From the NCBI GenBank assembly GCA_029891385.1, contig CM057224.1, forward strand, positions 28,537,005 to 28,601,004: a stretch of DNA of 64,000 bases. Reading direction: 5' to 3'. The DNA comes from Erythroxylum novogranatense. Its lineage: Eukaryota > Streptophyta > Magnoliopsida > Malpighiales > Erythroxylaceae. The position numbers and the translations under genes were made by a program. Within the stretch, counting starts at the first letter, position 1; each line of letters opens with the position of its first letter. The notes below the pieces were generated by a model, which did no database searches, had not been told where the DNA came from, and was given only the letters and a program-made list of their open reading frames with translations. Of the stretch, positions 45,051-55,379 are shown piece after piece.

Positions 45051-46178
45051 GATGCCCCTTATCTATAGAGAATGTGTAGTGACCAGGTAATCCGAAAATG
45101 TGTGCCTTATGAGGAATTTGACGCTATAATTTCAACTTGTCATTCAATGGTTTGTGGTGGGCATTTCAGTGCAAGGAGAACATCTAGGAAAATTCTAGAT
45201 TCTTGTTTTTATTGTCCTACCCTTTTTAAAGATTCATTCAACTTTTGTCGGTCATGTGACAAATGTCAGTGCTTTGGAGGTTTAGGAAAACGGCATGAAA
45301 TGCCACAACAATCTCTATTATTTTGCGAAATCTTTGATGTTTGGGGAATTGATTTCATAGGCCCCTTTCCCCCATATTTTGCCTTTGTGTATATCCTTTT
45401 AGCCATTGACTATGTGTCCAAATGGATAGAGGCTATTCCTACTAGAAAAGATGATGCCCAAGCCGTATCCAAATTCCTTAAGTCAAATATTTTTTGCCGA
45501 TTTGGGATTCCTAAAGATATGGTTAGTGATCGAGGGACACATTTTTGTAATAGGGTCATTAGTAACTTGTTTTCCAAATTTGGTTTCACTCACAAAACCT
45601 CCACTGCATACCATCCACAAACCAATGGTCAAGCTGAAGTTTCGAATAGAAGGGTGAAACACATCTTGGAGAAAATAATAAAACCATCAAAGAAAGATTG
45701 GAGCCTTCGCCTCGAAGAAGCACTATAGGCCTATTGCACTGCCTACAAATCCCCAATCGGCATGTCCCTTTACTAGTTGATCTACGGAAAAGTTTTTCAT
45801 TTGCCCGTGGAGTTGGAGCATAAAGCTTATTGGGCAGTTAAGCAATGCAACATAGACTTGGAATCTTCCAGTATAGAGCGGAAACTATAACTCCAAGAAC
45901 TAGAGGAGATAAGGCTAGAGGCATATGAACATTCACACTTGATGCATGATAAGATTCTTCAGAGGAAAAACTTCAAGGAAGGGGACAAGGTCCTATTATT
46001 CAAGGCTCGTTTCACCTTTAAACATGGAAAATTCAATACTCGTTGGGGTGGATCGTATTTGGTCACTAAAGTGCATAACTTCGGCATGGTAGAGCTTGTA
46101 CACGAAGCAACTGGTACACAACTCAAAGTAAATGGCCACCTTTTGAAGCTCTACCATAAGAACCACAAATCGCCATAA
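45051..46178 (+). pseudogene. Ath-1 integrase
   Basis: Zinc region: CHSMVCGGHFSARRT with C..C in CRSCDKCQ. Core: WGIDFIGPFPP, MVSDRGTHFCNRVI and [20 protein letters not shown] (D, D, E kept). A TAG at 45726-45728 and two further stops break the C-terminal part. The last frame 45939-46178 has NFKEGDKVLLFKARF, NTRWGGSYLVTKVH and [11 protein letters not shown]. Compared with Ath-2, about eight residues are missing before LMHDKI. There is no chromodomain, as expected for this lineage. Confidence 0.92.
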
Positions 46179-46294
46179 ATATCAGGTTCCTTCTCTCTTT
46201 CACTTGTTTACTTACTTTTGATCTTTGCCTCATTATAGTTTGTTTTGGTGTACTACTTTTCTTACCAAGTGTGGGGGAGAACCATCTCAGTAGG
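46179..46294 (+). other. Ath-1 3' untranslated region, first part
   Basis: No frame. It aligns with Ath-2 (52300-52420, minus) from ATCAGGTTC to GGTAG. It contains AAGTGTGGGGGAGA (46268-46281), a polypurine-type word repeated near 48668. Confidence 0.8.
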
Positions 46295-46299
46295 TAGTT
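46295..46299. repeat. Target-site duplication of Solo-2, left copy (TAGTT)
   Basis: TAGTT here against TAGCT at 48511-48515; the Ath-2 counterpart (ATAGCTTA, minus strand near 52320) suggests TAGCT was original. Confidence 0.75.
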
Positions 46300-46710
46300 T
46301 TTTGGGCCCGGGTCCCGAATCCCTATTCCCGAGGTGGCCCCTCAGGCTGCGCCAGCGACGAGTGCCCCAAAACTTCGAACCCGATCCTAACATCTATACA
46401 TAAGTTCGATTCACACAAACATATACTCATACATACATTCTACACATGCATTCCATCTATGAAGTAAACACCCCATAAACGAAGGGGTTTCATGTCATAA
46501 CAACCCAAAGGAATTTATACAAGTATTCTCAAAATAGCATAATACAAAATAAAGTTTAAATCCAAAATACATGAATATGCTCCATGATGATATGCTTCGC
46601 GGGCTAACCAAAATACTAACTTAAGACAAAGCTCCTAACTAGCTTGAAGTTTCTGATGCCTTGCAAGATCAGCGATCGTCTCGATCTGCACCTGAGGAGG
46701 GGGAAGATAA

Positions 46711-46749
46711 TGGGGTGAGCTGCGAAGCTCAGTGGCATATACATTTATA
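46711..46749 (-). promoter_or_regulatory. Promoter-like TATA/stem-loop module in Solo-2
   Basis: In sense: TATAAAT (46749-46743), GAGCT-TCGC-AGCTC (46730-46717), ACCCC. Stem of five pairs, loop of four. About 33 bases from TATA to the A after the stem. Confidence 0.6.
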
Positions 46750-47034
46750 GTCATTGGCAACGAGCCACACAATCAAGCATATGTATATATATACAAGCAT
46801 AGCAAGTCAACACTTCACAATTGATTCACATTCATATCGCCATCAAAAGCATAGGTCATGCAATTCCTGCTTCACAACATAACAATTACTATGCATCATT
46901 TCTAACAAATCAATTATGAATGCACACAATGGTTTGAGAGTTCCGTAAAATGATCCGGAATAAACCGAAGTTTATACCGTAAACTATCCGAGTCCGATTT
47001 CTCAAGGATCTCGTGGCCTCAAGCGGGTAGCCGG

Positions 47035-47066
47035 GAGAAGGCTATACATCAACGTGCACGTGACTC
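47035..47066 (-). promoter_or_regulatory. G-box module in Solo-2
   Basis: CACGTG at 47057-47062 in GAGTCACGTGCACGTTGAT (sense), followed by AGCCTTCTCCCGGC and CCCGCTTGAGGCC. It shares the word order of the Tek-1 module and lies about 335 bp upstream of the stem-loop. Confidence 0.6.
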
Positions 47067-47657
47067 CATCCGTTACTCTCTCACCCAAACAAAGCACATA
47101 ACCATTCGTTTCATGCTCAAAACATTTTATCAAAGCTTTCATACTTTTCGTTCTTTTCATTTTTGCAAAATGCCATAAGGCCTATCAATGCCATACATAA
47201 TCATCATACATTTCTAATATTTCTTATAATGCAACACAAGTAATATCACACAATGCAAGCAAGCATACACAGGGCAATTTGCCCATACACACAATAACTA
47301 TAAATGTATTACACACCTAATATCGCTCGAGAATCCAACTCACTGTTATCCTTCCTCTTGCGATTGGGTCAGATCGGCTTGGTTTCCTATAACAAACCAA
47401 GTTTCCATTCAAATAATATTCAAAGGAAATATTCAATAAGCTTTACAAATTGAAAACACTAACACTAAAGATCCATTCTCAACTTCCATCAAAATTCCCA
47501 AATCCTAAGAGGTGAATTCCGAACTTCCCTTCTTCATAAAACTTGTAGCCCTTTATCTCTAGTTCACAAAGAATCCAAAATCACCTCATTTGGACATCCA
47601 CAGCAAAAGATATGCCCAAAAATCTCTTTCGGAAAAATTGGGGGCTTGCCGTGACAA

Positions 47658-47872
47658 AGGCTCGCTGCGACGTGCACCAAAGTGTGCGTCGTGGTGTGCT
47701 CATCTCACGCACGTCGCGACGTGCACACTTTGTGCGCCGCAACGTGCACACTTTGTGCGCCGCGACGTGCACATCTTTTGTGCAAGCCGCGATGTGCACC
47801 TGTATGCACGCGGCGTGCCTCCCCTTCTCCGCACACCGCGGCGTGCTCATGAGCACGTCGCGACGTGCGAGT
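47658..47872. repeat. CpG-dense palindromic block in Solo-2
   Basis: About nine units of CGYCGCGACGTGC joined by spacers such as ACACTTTGTGCG. GCACGTCGCGACGTGC, a perfect 16-bp palindrome, occurs at 47709-47724 and 47853-47868. GCACA-CTT-TGTGC is a further inverted repeat between units. Long frames on both strands (47581-47983) are due to the repeat. Confidence 0.9.
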
Positions 47873-48510
47873 TCTAGAGACGACTCCAAACCCCATTTTC
47901 CAGAAATTTTCCAACTTCAAACCATCCCTTTAGCAAATGCAATACACCTCAACCTTGATTCAAGTTCTATACTACATTTCTAACCTATTAACAACTTAAA
48001 AACCTACACAAAATCATCAACCCAAAGAAATCTATCCATTTTTGCTTTTAAACCCTAAACCACCGATTATTCACACATTCAATCCATCTTAGGGTTAAAT
48101 CTAACCACAATATAAAGGAATGAAGTTAAACTTACCCAAAAACACTTCAAATCTGTCGGAAATCACTAGCTTCACAAAACTCTATTTTCCTCTTCTTTTT
48201 TTTCAAGCTACGACACCTTCCTCTTCTCCTTTCTCCTTCTTTTATTTTCTTCCTTTCTTTCTTCTAATTCTTTCTAACTCTTTCTTAAGTCTAAAGACCA
48301 ACTTACCCCTCCTAGACAAGCCTAAATCACTACACCTCAAGCAATCTTCCCAAAATGCCCTCATATATTTTTATCCTATAATTCTCATTTAAACCATATG
48401 AAACCTTAATTATCCACTAAAACTCCCAATTTAAATCACACTAAGTCCTAAACACATAATCAACACAATTCATGCTTAATGACATCATAAAAAAAATTCG
48501 GGGTCCAACA

Positions 48511-49173
48511 TAGCTAGCTATATTTTTACTTTCATCAGTAGTTTCACATTCTAATAAAATTCCCTTTTTATCTCTTACTGTCGCTACTCTTTATCTCCCG
48601 TCTTGTTCCCCTTGTGATTTTGATTATGTTCTGATTCTTTTTCATTGAAGACAATGTGTTATTTAAGTGTGGGGGAGCTTTTCCCATTTTACACCTCTTG
48701 TTTGCGCTCCATTTTTGCCATTTACATGTTTGTGTTAGTCAATCATGCATACTGTTAAAATTTTAAACTTGGTGACTATGGAAATTGAGTTTCTGCCATT
48801 TTTCGCCGCGGTGTACTGTGCCTTCATCGCGGCCAAATCCACGTTTTCATTCTTCGCCGCGTCAAACTAATTTTTTACTGCAGTGCCAAACTGTTGCAAG
48901 ACCAATTTATTTTTAAAAATTTTGCCTCAATTTAATAATTCTCTCTCATTCGACTCTTGTCACTTTTTTTTGTCAAAGAATTTATAAGTTTTAAAGTGAT
49001 TCCTGAGTTTTTGAAAATGTTTACCATTCTTTAAATGATAGTCAAATTTGGCTAATTTTATTTTCGATGTTTTCAATACAAAGTAAATGAAGGTATGCTG
49101 ACAAAGTGGCCCTATATGTTTTTAATACTTGAGATTGTTCATTGAGATATTACGCTTGTTGGAAGGATATTTG
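48511..49173 (+). other. Ath-1 3' untranslated region, second part
   Basis: Aligns with the Ath-2 3' untranslated region. AAGTGTGGGGGAGC (48668-48681) repeats the polypurine-type word. A short CpG-dense stretch (48803-48872, TCGCCGCGG and TTCGCCGCGTC) is the counterpart of 51941-52072. It ends at GGATATTTG, where Tek-2 begins. No coding frame. Confidence 0.8.
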
Positions 49174-49184
49174 TGTTGGAACCC
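49174..49184 (-). repeat. Tek-2 3' LTR, terminal 11 bp
   Basis: TGTTGGAACCC. The first part of Ath-2's left flank is not Ath-1 sequence but the LTR end of Tek-2; its last five bases (AACCC) are also the Ath-2 duplication. Confidence 0.85.
49180..49184. repeat. Target-site duplication of Ath-2, left copy (AACCC)
   Basis: Matches 59611-59615 exactly. Confidence 0.92.
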
Positions 49185-50789
49185 TGATCACGGCTTTGTC
49201 GATTCGACCTTAAGATCGATCCTTGAAAACCGGTCAATAATAATAATAATTCCAAGGCTTGCAATACAGGATGTAACCTCAAGTCATCTCACTTAATTGG
49301 AACCAAGTGAAAAAGGTCTAAGCTAGCCTAATTGTCAAAAATTTCAATCAAAGTTGATTAAATGGGGGTTTTGGTCATTGAAAGAACTAAAGAAATTTAA
49401 CTAAATTGAAGGCAAAAGTGTAAAAAGTATATTTTTGGATTTTACGGAAATAAATGAAATTAAAAATTTAAGTAGCAAACAAATGATAATAAATCCTCTT
49501 GAAAAAGAGCTTAGGCTATCATGGTTCAAAACAATTTTCGGGAAGTGAAATTCACTAAGTTTTCAAATATCAACCTTAAAGACTTCTCCTCAAGTCCAGG
49601 ATCTTGATCAATAAACTCCATTTCTCAAGACCGCAATAAGTGCTCTTAAGCTTTAGAAACTAAAGGAATTCTTTAAGTCCAAGGTTTTAATCAACGAACT
49701 CCGTTAACTAAAACCTTGTTAAATGAAACTTAGTGTGTAAAATGGACAAGCTAATGCAATTGGTCAATTGGTTCAAGCATAATCTCAATATCAAACACAA
49801 CTAGATAGATAAAGAGGGTTAACACAATCACCAAAGACATATATGAGACTTCATATATTGAGCATCGAAGTTCTACATTAAGCAATCCATAACACAATAC
49901 ATCGTTTAACACTTGATTAAACTATAACCAAGCTAATCTAATTACAAGAAGTAAACCCTAACTCAGGAATTTACAACAATGTAATTAAACTTGACGATGT
50001 AAGATTAACTCCCTTTTTAGAACCAATGAACTCAAGCCGATGCTACATCTTCAAGAGGAAATGTGGTTTAGCTACGCTTGTCTCCGGACTCTCTCACAAC
50101 TGGTGAAGATTGGACGTCTCCCATGGTAGCAGAAGATACTGACGGTGGCCTAGAAAATGTTGATGATGAATGACGATGATGAAAATGGAGAATGATGATG
50201 GTCAGAATGCTCGTATCTCCTGCCTCCAAAACGTCTTTCCAAGATATTCGTCCCTTTGATCTAAAAATAGCAAAGTTTTTAAATGATGGATGTAGGTCGG
50301 GTTGGAACAGTGAGAGATCTTTCCAAATGAAGTCCGGGTATTAGTCTGTTTGCCGCGGCGAGATGTTTTGTAGGCGCCGCGGCGTGCTCCTTCTAGATCG
50401 CTCGCCGCGGCGACGAGTGGAAGTTTCGTCGCGGCGTGCTCCTCTTGATCCTCACCGGGGCGAGATGCTTTGTAGGCGTCGCGGTGTGCACTTCTTGGTT
50501 CCTCGCCGCGACGTGCAACATATATTATGTCACGACATACAGACTTCTTCAGATGCTTTTGACTCTTCTTTTCCCTACAAATTAAACAGAAATTTGGCAA
50601 TATCAATTGTCCTTAGAAAAATTATGATGGAATTAATGTTAATTTGTGACAATTTTACTATCAAATTGAATAATTGTAAGCTCACTGTAAGGGACAAATT
50701 AAAGCACAAAGTCACAAATTAAGAGTCAAAAAGTACATTAAAAATAGTAAAAGTGTAGCCAATTAATAAGATAAACTTGGGCTCAATCA
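49185..50789 (-). repeat. Ath-2 3' LTR (1605 bp)
   Basis: Plus strand TGATCACGGC ... GGGCTCAATCA. It keeps about 395 bp (near 49796-50190) that the 5' LTR lacks. A CpG-dense block is at 50351-50540. The short frames at 50202-50722 cross that block and are not genes. Confidence 0.92.
50351..50540. repeat. CpG-dense block in the Ath-2 3' LTR
   Basis: Units such as TGCCGCGGCGAGATG, GCGCCGCGGCGTGCTCC and CTCGCCGCGACGTGC about 25-30 bp apart. Paired with 59171-59362 in the 5' LTR. Confidence 0.88.
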
Positions 50790-50804
50790 AATTCCCCCAC
50801 ACTT
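50790..50804 (-). other. Polypurine tract of Ath-2
   Basis: Minus strand AAGTGTGGGGGAATT directly before the LTR start TGATTGAGCC. A second copy of AAGTGTGGGGGAG lies at about 52202-52215, far upstream. Confidence 0.9.
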
Positions 50805-52420
50805 AGACCTTTGTACTCCTGGACAAAGATTATAAGAGTCAAAAAGATTCAAGTGTAAAAGAAAAATTCTTCCATGCTCAAAACAATAACAAAAACTTGG
50901 CGTAAATCACTTTCTCAAAATTCAATCAAAGCAAATAGAAAGAGTGCTAATAAAATAAACACTAAAAGAATTCAATTCAAGAGATTGCACAAAAAGATGT
51001 CACTCAAGATAAGGTGTTTGCTCTCTCCTCGCATATTGGGGATATTTCACTCTCAATCTACTTAACTCATTCTCTACCATAAGCTTGTAGCAATTCTATT
51101 TCTCCACTAAACTATAATTTGAAGATCAAGAGGACTTTTCAGGGTTGTAATGTACGGAGGGCTAGATGAATGGATGGAATGGAAGAAAGAAAAAGTATGA
51201 ACACATGCACTACAATTACAAACTGGATGTCGAAAGATAAACTAATAATTACACCCTTCTGTTTTTATTTATTTATATGCAATGCATACTGTTGGAGTTG
51301 TTATTGCTCTTTCTTTTCTTTTTGCTTTTTTTTATATTTTTTTTATTTTTTATGGATAAACACTTTCTGTCCCTTTTTGGAAAACACTTTGTTTTTTTAG
51401 CAATCAAATTAAACTCCTGACATCATGTAGGGGTGCATACATGCAAGTGCTCATAAATTAAAAAAAATGGCTCAAGGGGCTGGCAAGTGATAAGTGTTTG
51501 TGGGATAAGTGTTTTGGGAAAAAGGGTTGAAGAAAGAATGCCTCTATCACATCAACAAAATTCTTGTCCACAAAGCTTTGATTAAGAATTGAAACAAGTT
51601 CTAGAAAGATATGAAAGAAGCAGATGCACACAATATCAAAGAAAAATTTAGGCTCAAATATCCTTCCAACAGGGGTAATATCATAATGAACAATCTCAAG
51701 TCTCAAAAACTTAAAGTGTTACTTTGTTAGCATGCCTTAATTCACTTTGTATTGAAAATATCAAAAGTAAAATTAGCCAAGACCAACTATCATTAAAGGA
51801 ATGGAAGGTATTTCCATAAACCCAAGTATCACTTTGAAACTTATAAGGTCTTTGAAACACAAAAGTGACAAGAGTCAATGCGGAAAAGTTAGAATTGAGG
51901 AAAAAAAATTTGCAGAAACCTTCTGTAAAAAGAGTTGATGTCGCGACGTGTAGCATGCACGCCGCGACGTGTATGGTGAATCAGGCCTCGCCACGGCGAC
52001 ATGCAGCATGCACGCCGCGACGCGTTGGTGTGGACCGTGACTCACCGCGGCGTGCGAACTGTTGTCGCGGCAAGAAATAACAGGAAGGCAGAAAAAAATT
52101 AGTTGCACCAACTCTAAAATGTGTAACATCATGCAAAATTGGCTAACACACACATAAAAAATGCACTATGGAGCAGAACAAAAATAAGAAAATAAGAACA
52201 ACTCCCCCACACTTAAACAACACATTGTCCTCAATGAAAATGAAACAAAAACTTAACTACAGAGAAGGCATGAAGAAAAAAAAGGTAAAGTTATTAAAAA
52301 GGGAAAGGAAAATAAAATAAGCTATCTATTGAAATGGCTCTCCTTTATACTAGTTAAAAGAAACAGTACATCCAAAACTCAAAAGTAAGAAACAAATGAA
52401 GGAGGGAAAGAACCTGATGT
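50805..52420 (-). other. Ath-2 3' untranslated region
   Basis: About 1.6 kb without a supported frame. It includes a duplicate purine word (52202-52215), a CpG-dense block (51941-52072) and a T/A-rich stretch near 51300-51370. Several stretches align with Ath-1 48511-49173. Athila elements often carry an env-like frame here; I see none in any frame longer than about 90 residues. Confidence 0.75.
51941..52072. repeat. CpG-dense block in the Ath-2 3' untranslated region
   Basis: TCGCGACGTGTAGCATGCAC, CGCCGCGACGTGTATGG, CACGGCGACATGCAGCATGC and CACCGCGGCGTGCGAAC form the array. It is outside the LTR, unlike the other blocks. Confidence 0.85.
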
Positions 52421-53590
52421 TTATGGTGGGTTCTGGTTCTCATGATAGAGCTTTAGAAGGTGGCCATTCACCTTGAGTCGTGTTCCAGTTTCTTCATGTA
52501 AAAGCTCTACCATACCAAAGTTGTGCACCTTCGTGACCAGATATGGTCCATCCCAACGAGTATTGAAAGTCCCATGTTTGAAAACAAAAAGAGCCTTTAA
52601 TAATATGACTTTGTCCCCTTCCTTGAAGCTTTTCCTCTGAATGATCTTATCATGCATCAATTTTGCCTTTTCTTTGTAGAGTCGTGCGTGTTCATATGCC
52701 TCTAACCTCAATTCCTCAAGCTCTTGAAGTTGCAACTTTCTCTCCATTCCTGAAGATTCTAAGTCCATATTGCATTGTTTAACTGCCCAATATGCTTTAT
52801 GCTCCAGTTCCACAGGTAAATGGCAAGCCTTTCCATAAATCAAACGATAAGAGGACATGCCTATTGGAGATTTATAAGCAGTCTGATATGCCCATAGTGC
52901 TTCCTCCAGGTGAAGGCTCCAATCCTTCTTTGATGGTTTCACAATTTTATCCAAAATGTGCTTCACCTCTCTGTTTGAAACTTTAGCTTGTCCATTGGTT
53001 TGTGGGTGGTATGCAGTAGAGACCTTGTGAGTGACCCAAATTTGGAAAATAAGTTTTCAATGACTCTATTACAAAAATGTGTTCCCCTATCACTCACCAC
53101 ATCTTTTGGTATGCCAAATCGACAAAAAATGTTGGACTTAAGAAACTTAGACACGGCTTGGGCATCATCTTTTCTAGTGGGAATGGCTTCTATCCATTTG
53201 GACATATAATCAACAGTAAAAGGATATACACAAAGCCAAAAGACGGAGGAAATGGACCCATGAAATCAATTCCCCAAACATCAAAGATTTTGCAAAATAA
53301 AAGAGGTTGTTGCGGCATTTCATGTCGCTTCCCTAATCCTCTAAACCGTTGACATTTATCACATGACCGAAAAAAGTTAACTGAATCCTTAAAAAGTGTA
53401 GGCCAATAAAAACCAGAATCGAGAATTTTCCTAGATGTTTTCCTGGCACTGAAATGCCCACCGCAAACCATTGAATGACAAGATGAAATTATATCATCAC
53501 ACTCTTTATGAGGCACACATTTTCGGATCACCTGGTCACTACACATTCTCCACAGATGAGGGGCATCCCAAATGTAATGTCGAGCTTCAC
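52421..53590 (-). pseudogene. Ath-2 integrase
   Basis: The N-terminal frame (53546-53190) has CHSMVCGGHFSARKTSRKIL, CDKCQRF and WGIDFMGPFPPSF. A frame change near 53205 leads to MSKWIEAIPTRKDDAQAVSK and DVVSDRGTHFCNRVI. A further change near 52990 affects the YHPQTN..E stretch. The C-terminal frame (52966-52421) is intact: [47 protein letters not shown] and [12 protein letters not shown]. No chromodomain. The natural stop is at 52421. Confidence 0.93.
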
Positions 53591-54240
53591 TCTTTAGCTT
53601 CTAAGCTTGTTCCTGAGACATAAAAGGGGGAGTGAGTACAGACATTAAGTAATTAACAATATGTGCATACCAAGGTTCTTTAATAATTGAAGCACGTAAA
53701 ACCGAATCAGGAAATGAATCACAGGTAAGTTCGGAAGAATCCACTCCCTGTGTGTCCTTCGGTAGCTTGCTCAAATGGTCAGCTACATGGTTTGCCGCTC
53801 CTGTCTGATCCTTTATCTCGATATCAAATTCTTAGAGTAGCAATGCCCACCGTATCAACCTAGTCTTTGATTGTGGTTTCTTTAGGAGATACGGAACAAC
53901 TGCATAATCAGTAAAAATGGTAACATGTGAGTTCAACAGATATTGCCTAAATTTTTCCAAATCAAAAACTACTGTAAACAGCTCTTTTTCAGTTGTTGTA
54001 TAGTTGATCTGAGCTGGATCCAGTGTTTTCGAGGCATATGCGATAACTCTTAGTAGTCTCTCCTCTCGTTGACCCAGCATAGCCCCTACAGCACAATTAG
54101 ATGCATCACATGAAAGCTCAAAAGGTAAGTTCCAATCAGGAGCAACTAAAATAGGTGGGGAAATGAGTTTTGATTTCAGCATGTTGAAAGCATTCTTGCA
54201 GGAATCATCAAATTCAAAATTTTCATCTTTTTGTAAAAGT
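53591..54240 (-). pseudogene. Ath-2 RNase H
   Basis: The frame 54182-53832 has LISPPILVAPDWNLPFELSC, DASNCAVGAMLG, INYTTTEKELFTVVFDLEKF and HVTIFTDYAVVPYLLKKP. The histidine usual after FTD is tyrosine. The remaining segment to 53591 carries a stop after ALLL, then HVADHL and LSKLP-type residues near 53760. Catalytic acids in the visible motifs are present. Confidence 0.9.
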
Positions 54241-55330
54241 TTTGAGAGAGGTAACGCAATTTTGTTGAAATCCTTGATGAAACGCCTTTAAAATCCTGCA
54301 TGAACCAAAAAAGATCTTATGTCACGAATACAAGCAGGGTAAGACAAAGATGATATAACATCAATCTTAGCTTTATCTACTTAAATCCCCTTGCTAGAAA
54401 TTAAATAATCGAGCACGATACCTTCACTGACCATGAAATGACATTTCTCAAAGTTCAAAATCAAATTGTTTTCAATGCATCTTTGTAAAACCTTTGCAAG
54501 GCTGGACAAGCAAGCATCAAAAGAATCACCATAGACTATGAAATCATCCATAAATATTTCCATACATTCCTCTAAAAATTCACAGAAAACAGCTATCACG
54601 CAACGCTGGAAAGTTCCTGGGCCATTACATAAACCAAAAGGCATCCTTCGGTATGCAAAGGTGCCAAAAGGACATGTAAATGTGGTTTTGTCCTGGTCCT
54701 CCGGTGCAATGGGTACTTGAAAGTATCCAGAGAAACCATCCAAGAAACAATAATGTGATTTGCCCGCAAGCCTTTCAAGCATTTGGTCAATAAAAGGAAG
54801 AGGGAAATGGTCTTTTCTTGTGGCGTCATTTAATCGTCTATAATCTATACACACACGCTACGAATTTTGCACTCTGGTAGGAATAAGCTCATCCCTATCA
54901 TTTTTTACCACTGTTATCCCACTCTTTTTTGGCACTACATGTATTGGACTAACCCGCTCACTATCAGAAATGGGATATATTATCCCTGCACTTAACAACT
55001 TTGTTATTTCCTTCTTCACAACATCTAAAATAAGTGGGTTTAGTCGTCTTTGAGGTTGCCTCACCGAATTTGACCCTTCACTCAATAAGATCCTATGTGT
55101 GCAAATAGCTGGGCAAATGCTGAGTATATCTGCTAAAGTCCACCCTATAGCTCTCTTATGTTCTCTCAAAACATTCATGAGTTTCTCTTCCTCAGTGTGG
55201 GACAAAGCACTAGCAATTATGACAGGTAATCGCTCATCAGACTCAAGAAAGGCATACTTTAAAGTAGAAGGTAAGGGTTTGAGCTCAAGCTCAGGAGGTT
55301 GCATAACAGAAGGAATCAATCTATGAAGTT
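54241..55330 (-). pseudogene. Ath-2 reverse transcriptase
   Basis: Linker and fingers (55319-54858): AICTHRILLSEGSNSVRQPQ, LLSAGIIYPISDSERVSPIH and KNDRDELIPTRVQNS, then TAG at 54860-54858 where tryptophan is usual. Palm (54854-54381): IDYRRLNDATRKDHFPLPF, MPFGLCNGPGTFQRCVIAVF and catalytic EIFMDDFIVYG (FMDD at 54554-54543), FEKCHFMVSEGIVLDYLIS. The frame ends at 54381; the thumb (FLGHARF-type) is out of frame to about 54240. One stop and one or two indels separate it from an open frame. Confidence 0.93.
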
Positions 55331-55379
55331 CAAGAGAAAAGAGATCACTCCCTTTTTCTTCTGGCGTGAAGTTTGTCTC

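Larger units (their letters stand above)
46300..48510 (-). mobile_element. Solo-2: solo LTR of a Tekay-like element (2211 bp)
   Basis: The right end is GGGGTCCAACA (48500-48510). The left end reads TTTTGGGCCCGGG where TGTTGGGCCC is expected, so the terminal TG is mutated. The position is fixed by the near-perfect duplication and by alignment of the flanks with Ath-2. It contains a stem-loop module (46711-46749), a G-box module (47057) and the most regular CpG-dense block in the window (47658-47872). In sense it shares the words CCACTGAGC, GCTCACCCCATT, CTCAGGTGCA and CTTGCAAGGCATC with Tek-1, so the two families are related. Confidence 0.88.
41821..49173 (+). mobile_element. Ath-1: Athila-type Ty3/gypsy element, both ends outside window
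   Basis: Plus-strand order: end of gag, protease, RT, RNase H, integrase, long 3' untranslated region. Its 5' part is cut by Sire-1 and its 3' end by Tek-2. Solo-2 (46300-48510) lies in the 3' untranslated region. Ath-2 at 49185-59610 is a close relative in the opposite orientation and allows alignment across its whole body. It is the outermost, hence oldest, element visible. Confidence 0.88.

Noticed and set aside
47581..47983. Cysteine- and histidine-rich frames on both strands (95-123 residues), resembling a zinc protein
   Set aside because: Repeat translation of the CpG-dense palindromic block in Solo-2.
50202..50722. Frames of 119-164 residues in the Ath-2 LTRs (also 58933-59543), similar to each other
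   Set aside because: They are similar because the two LTRs are copies; they cross the CpG-dense block, and the two copies differ at the N-termini because of the LTR deletion.
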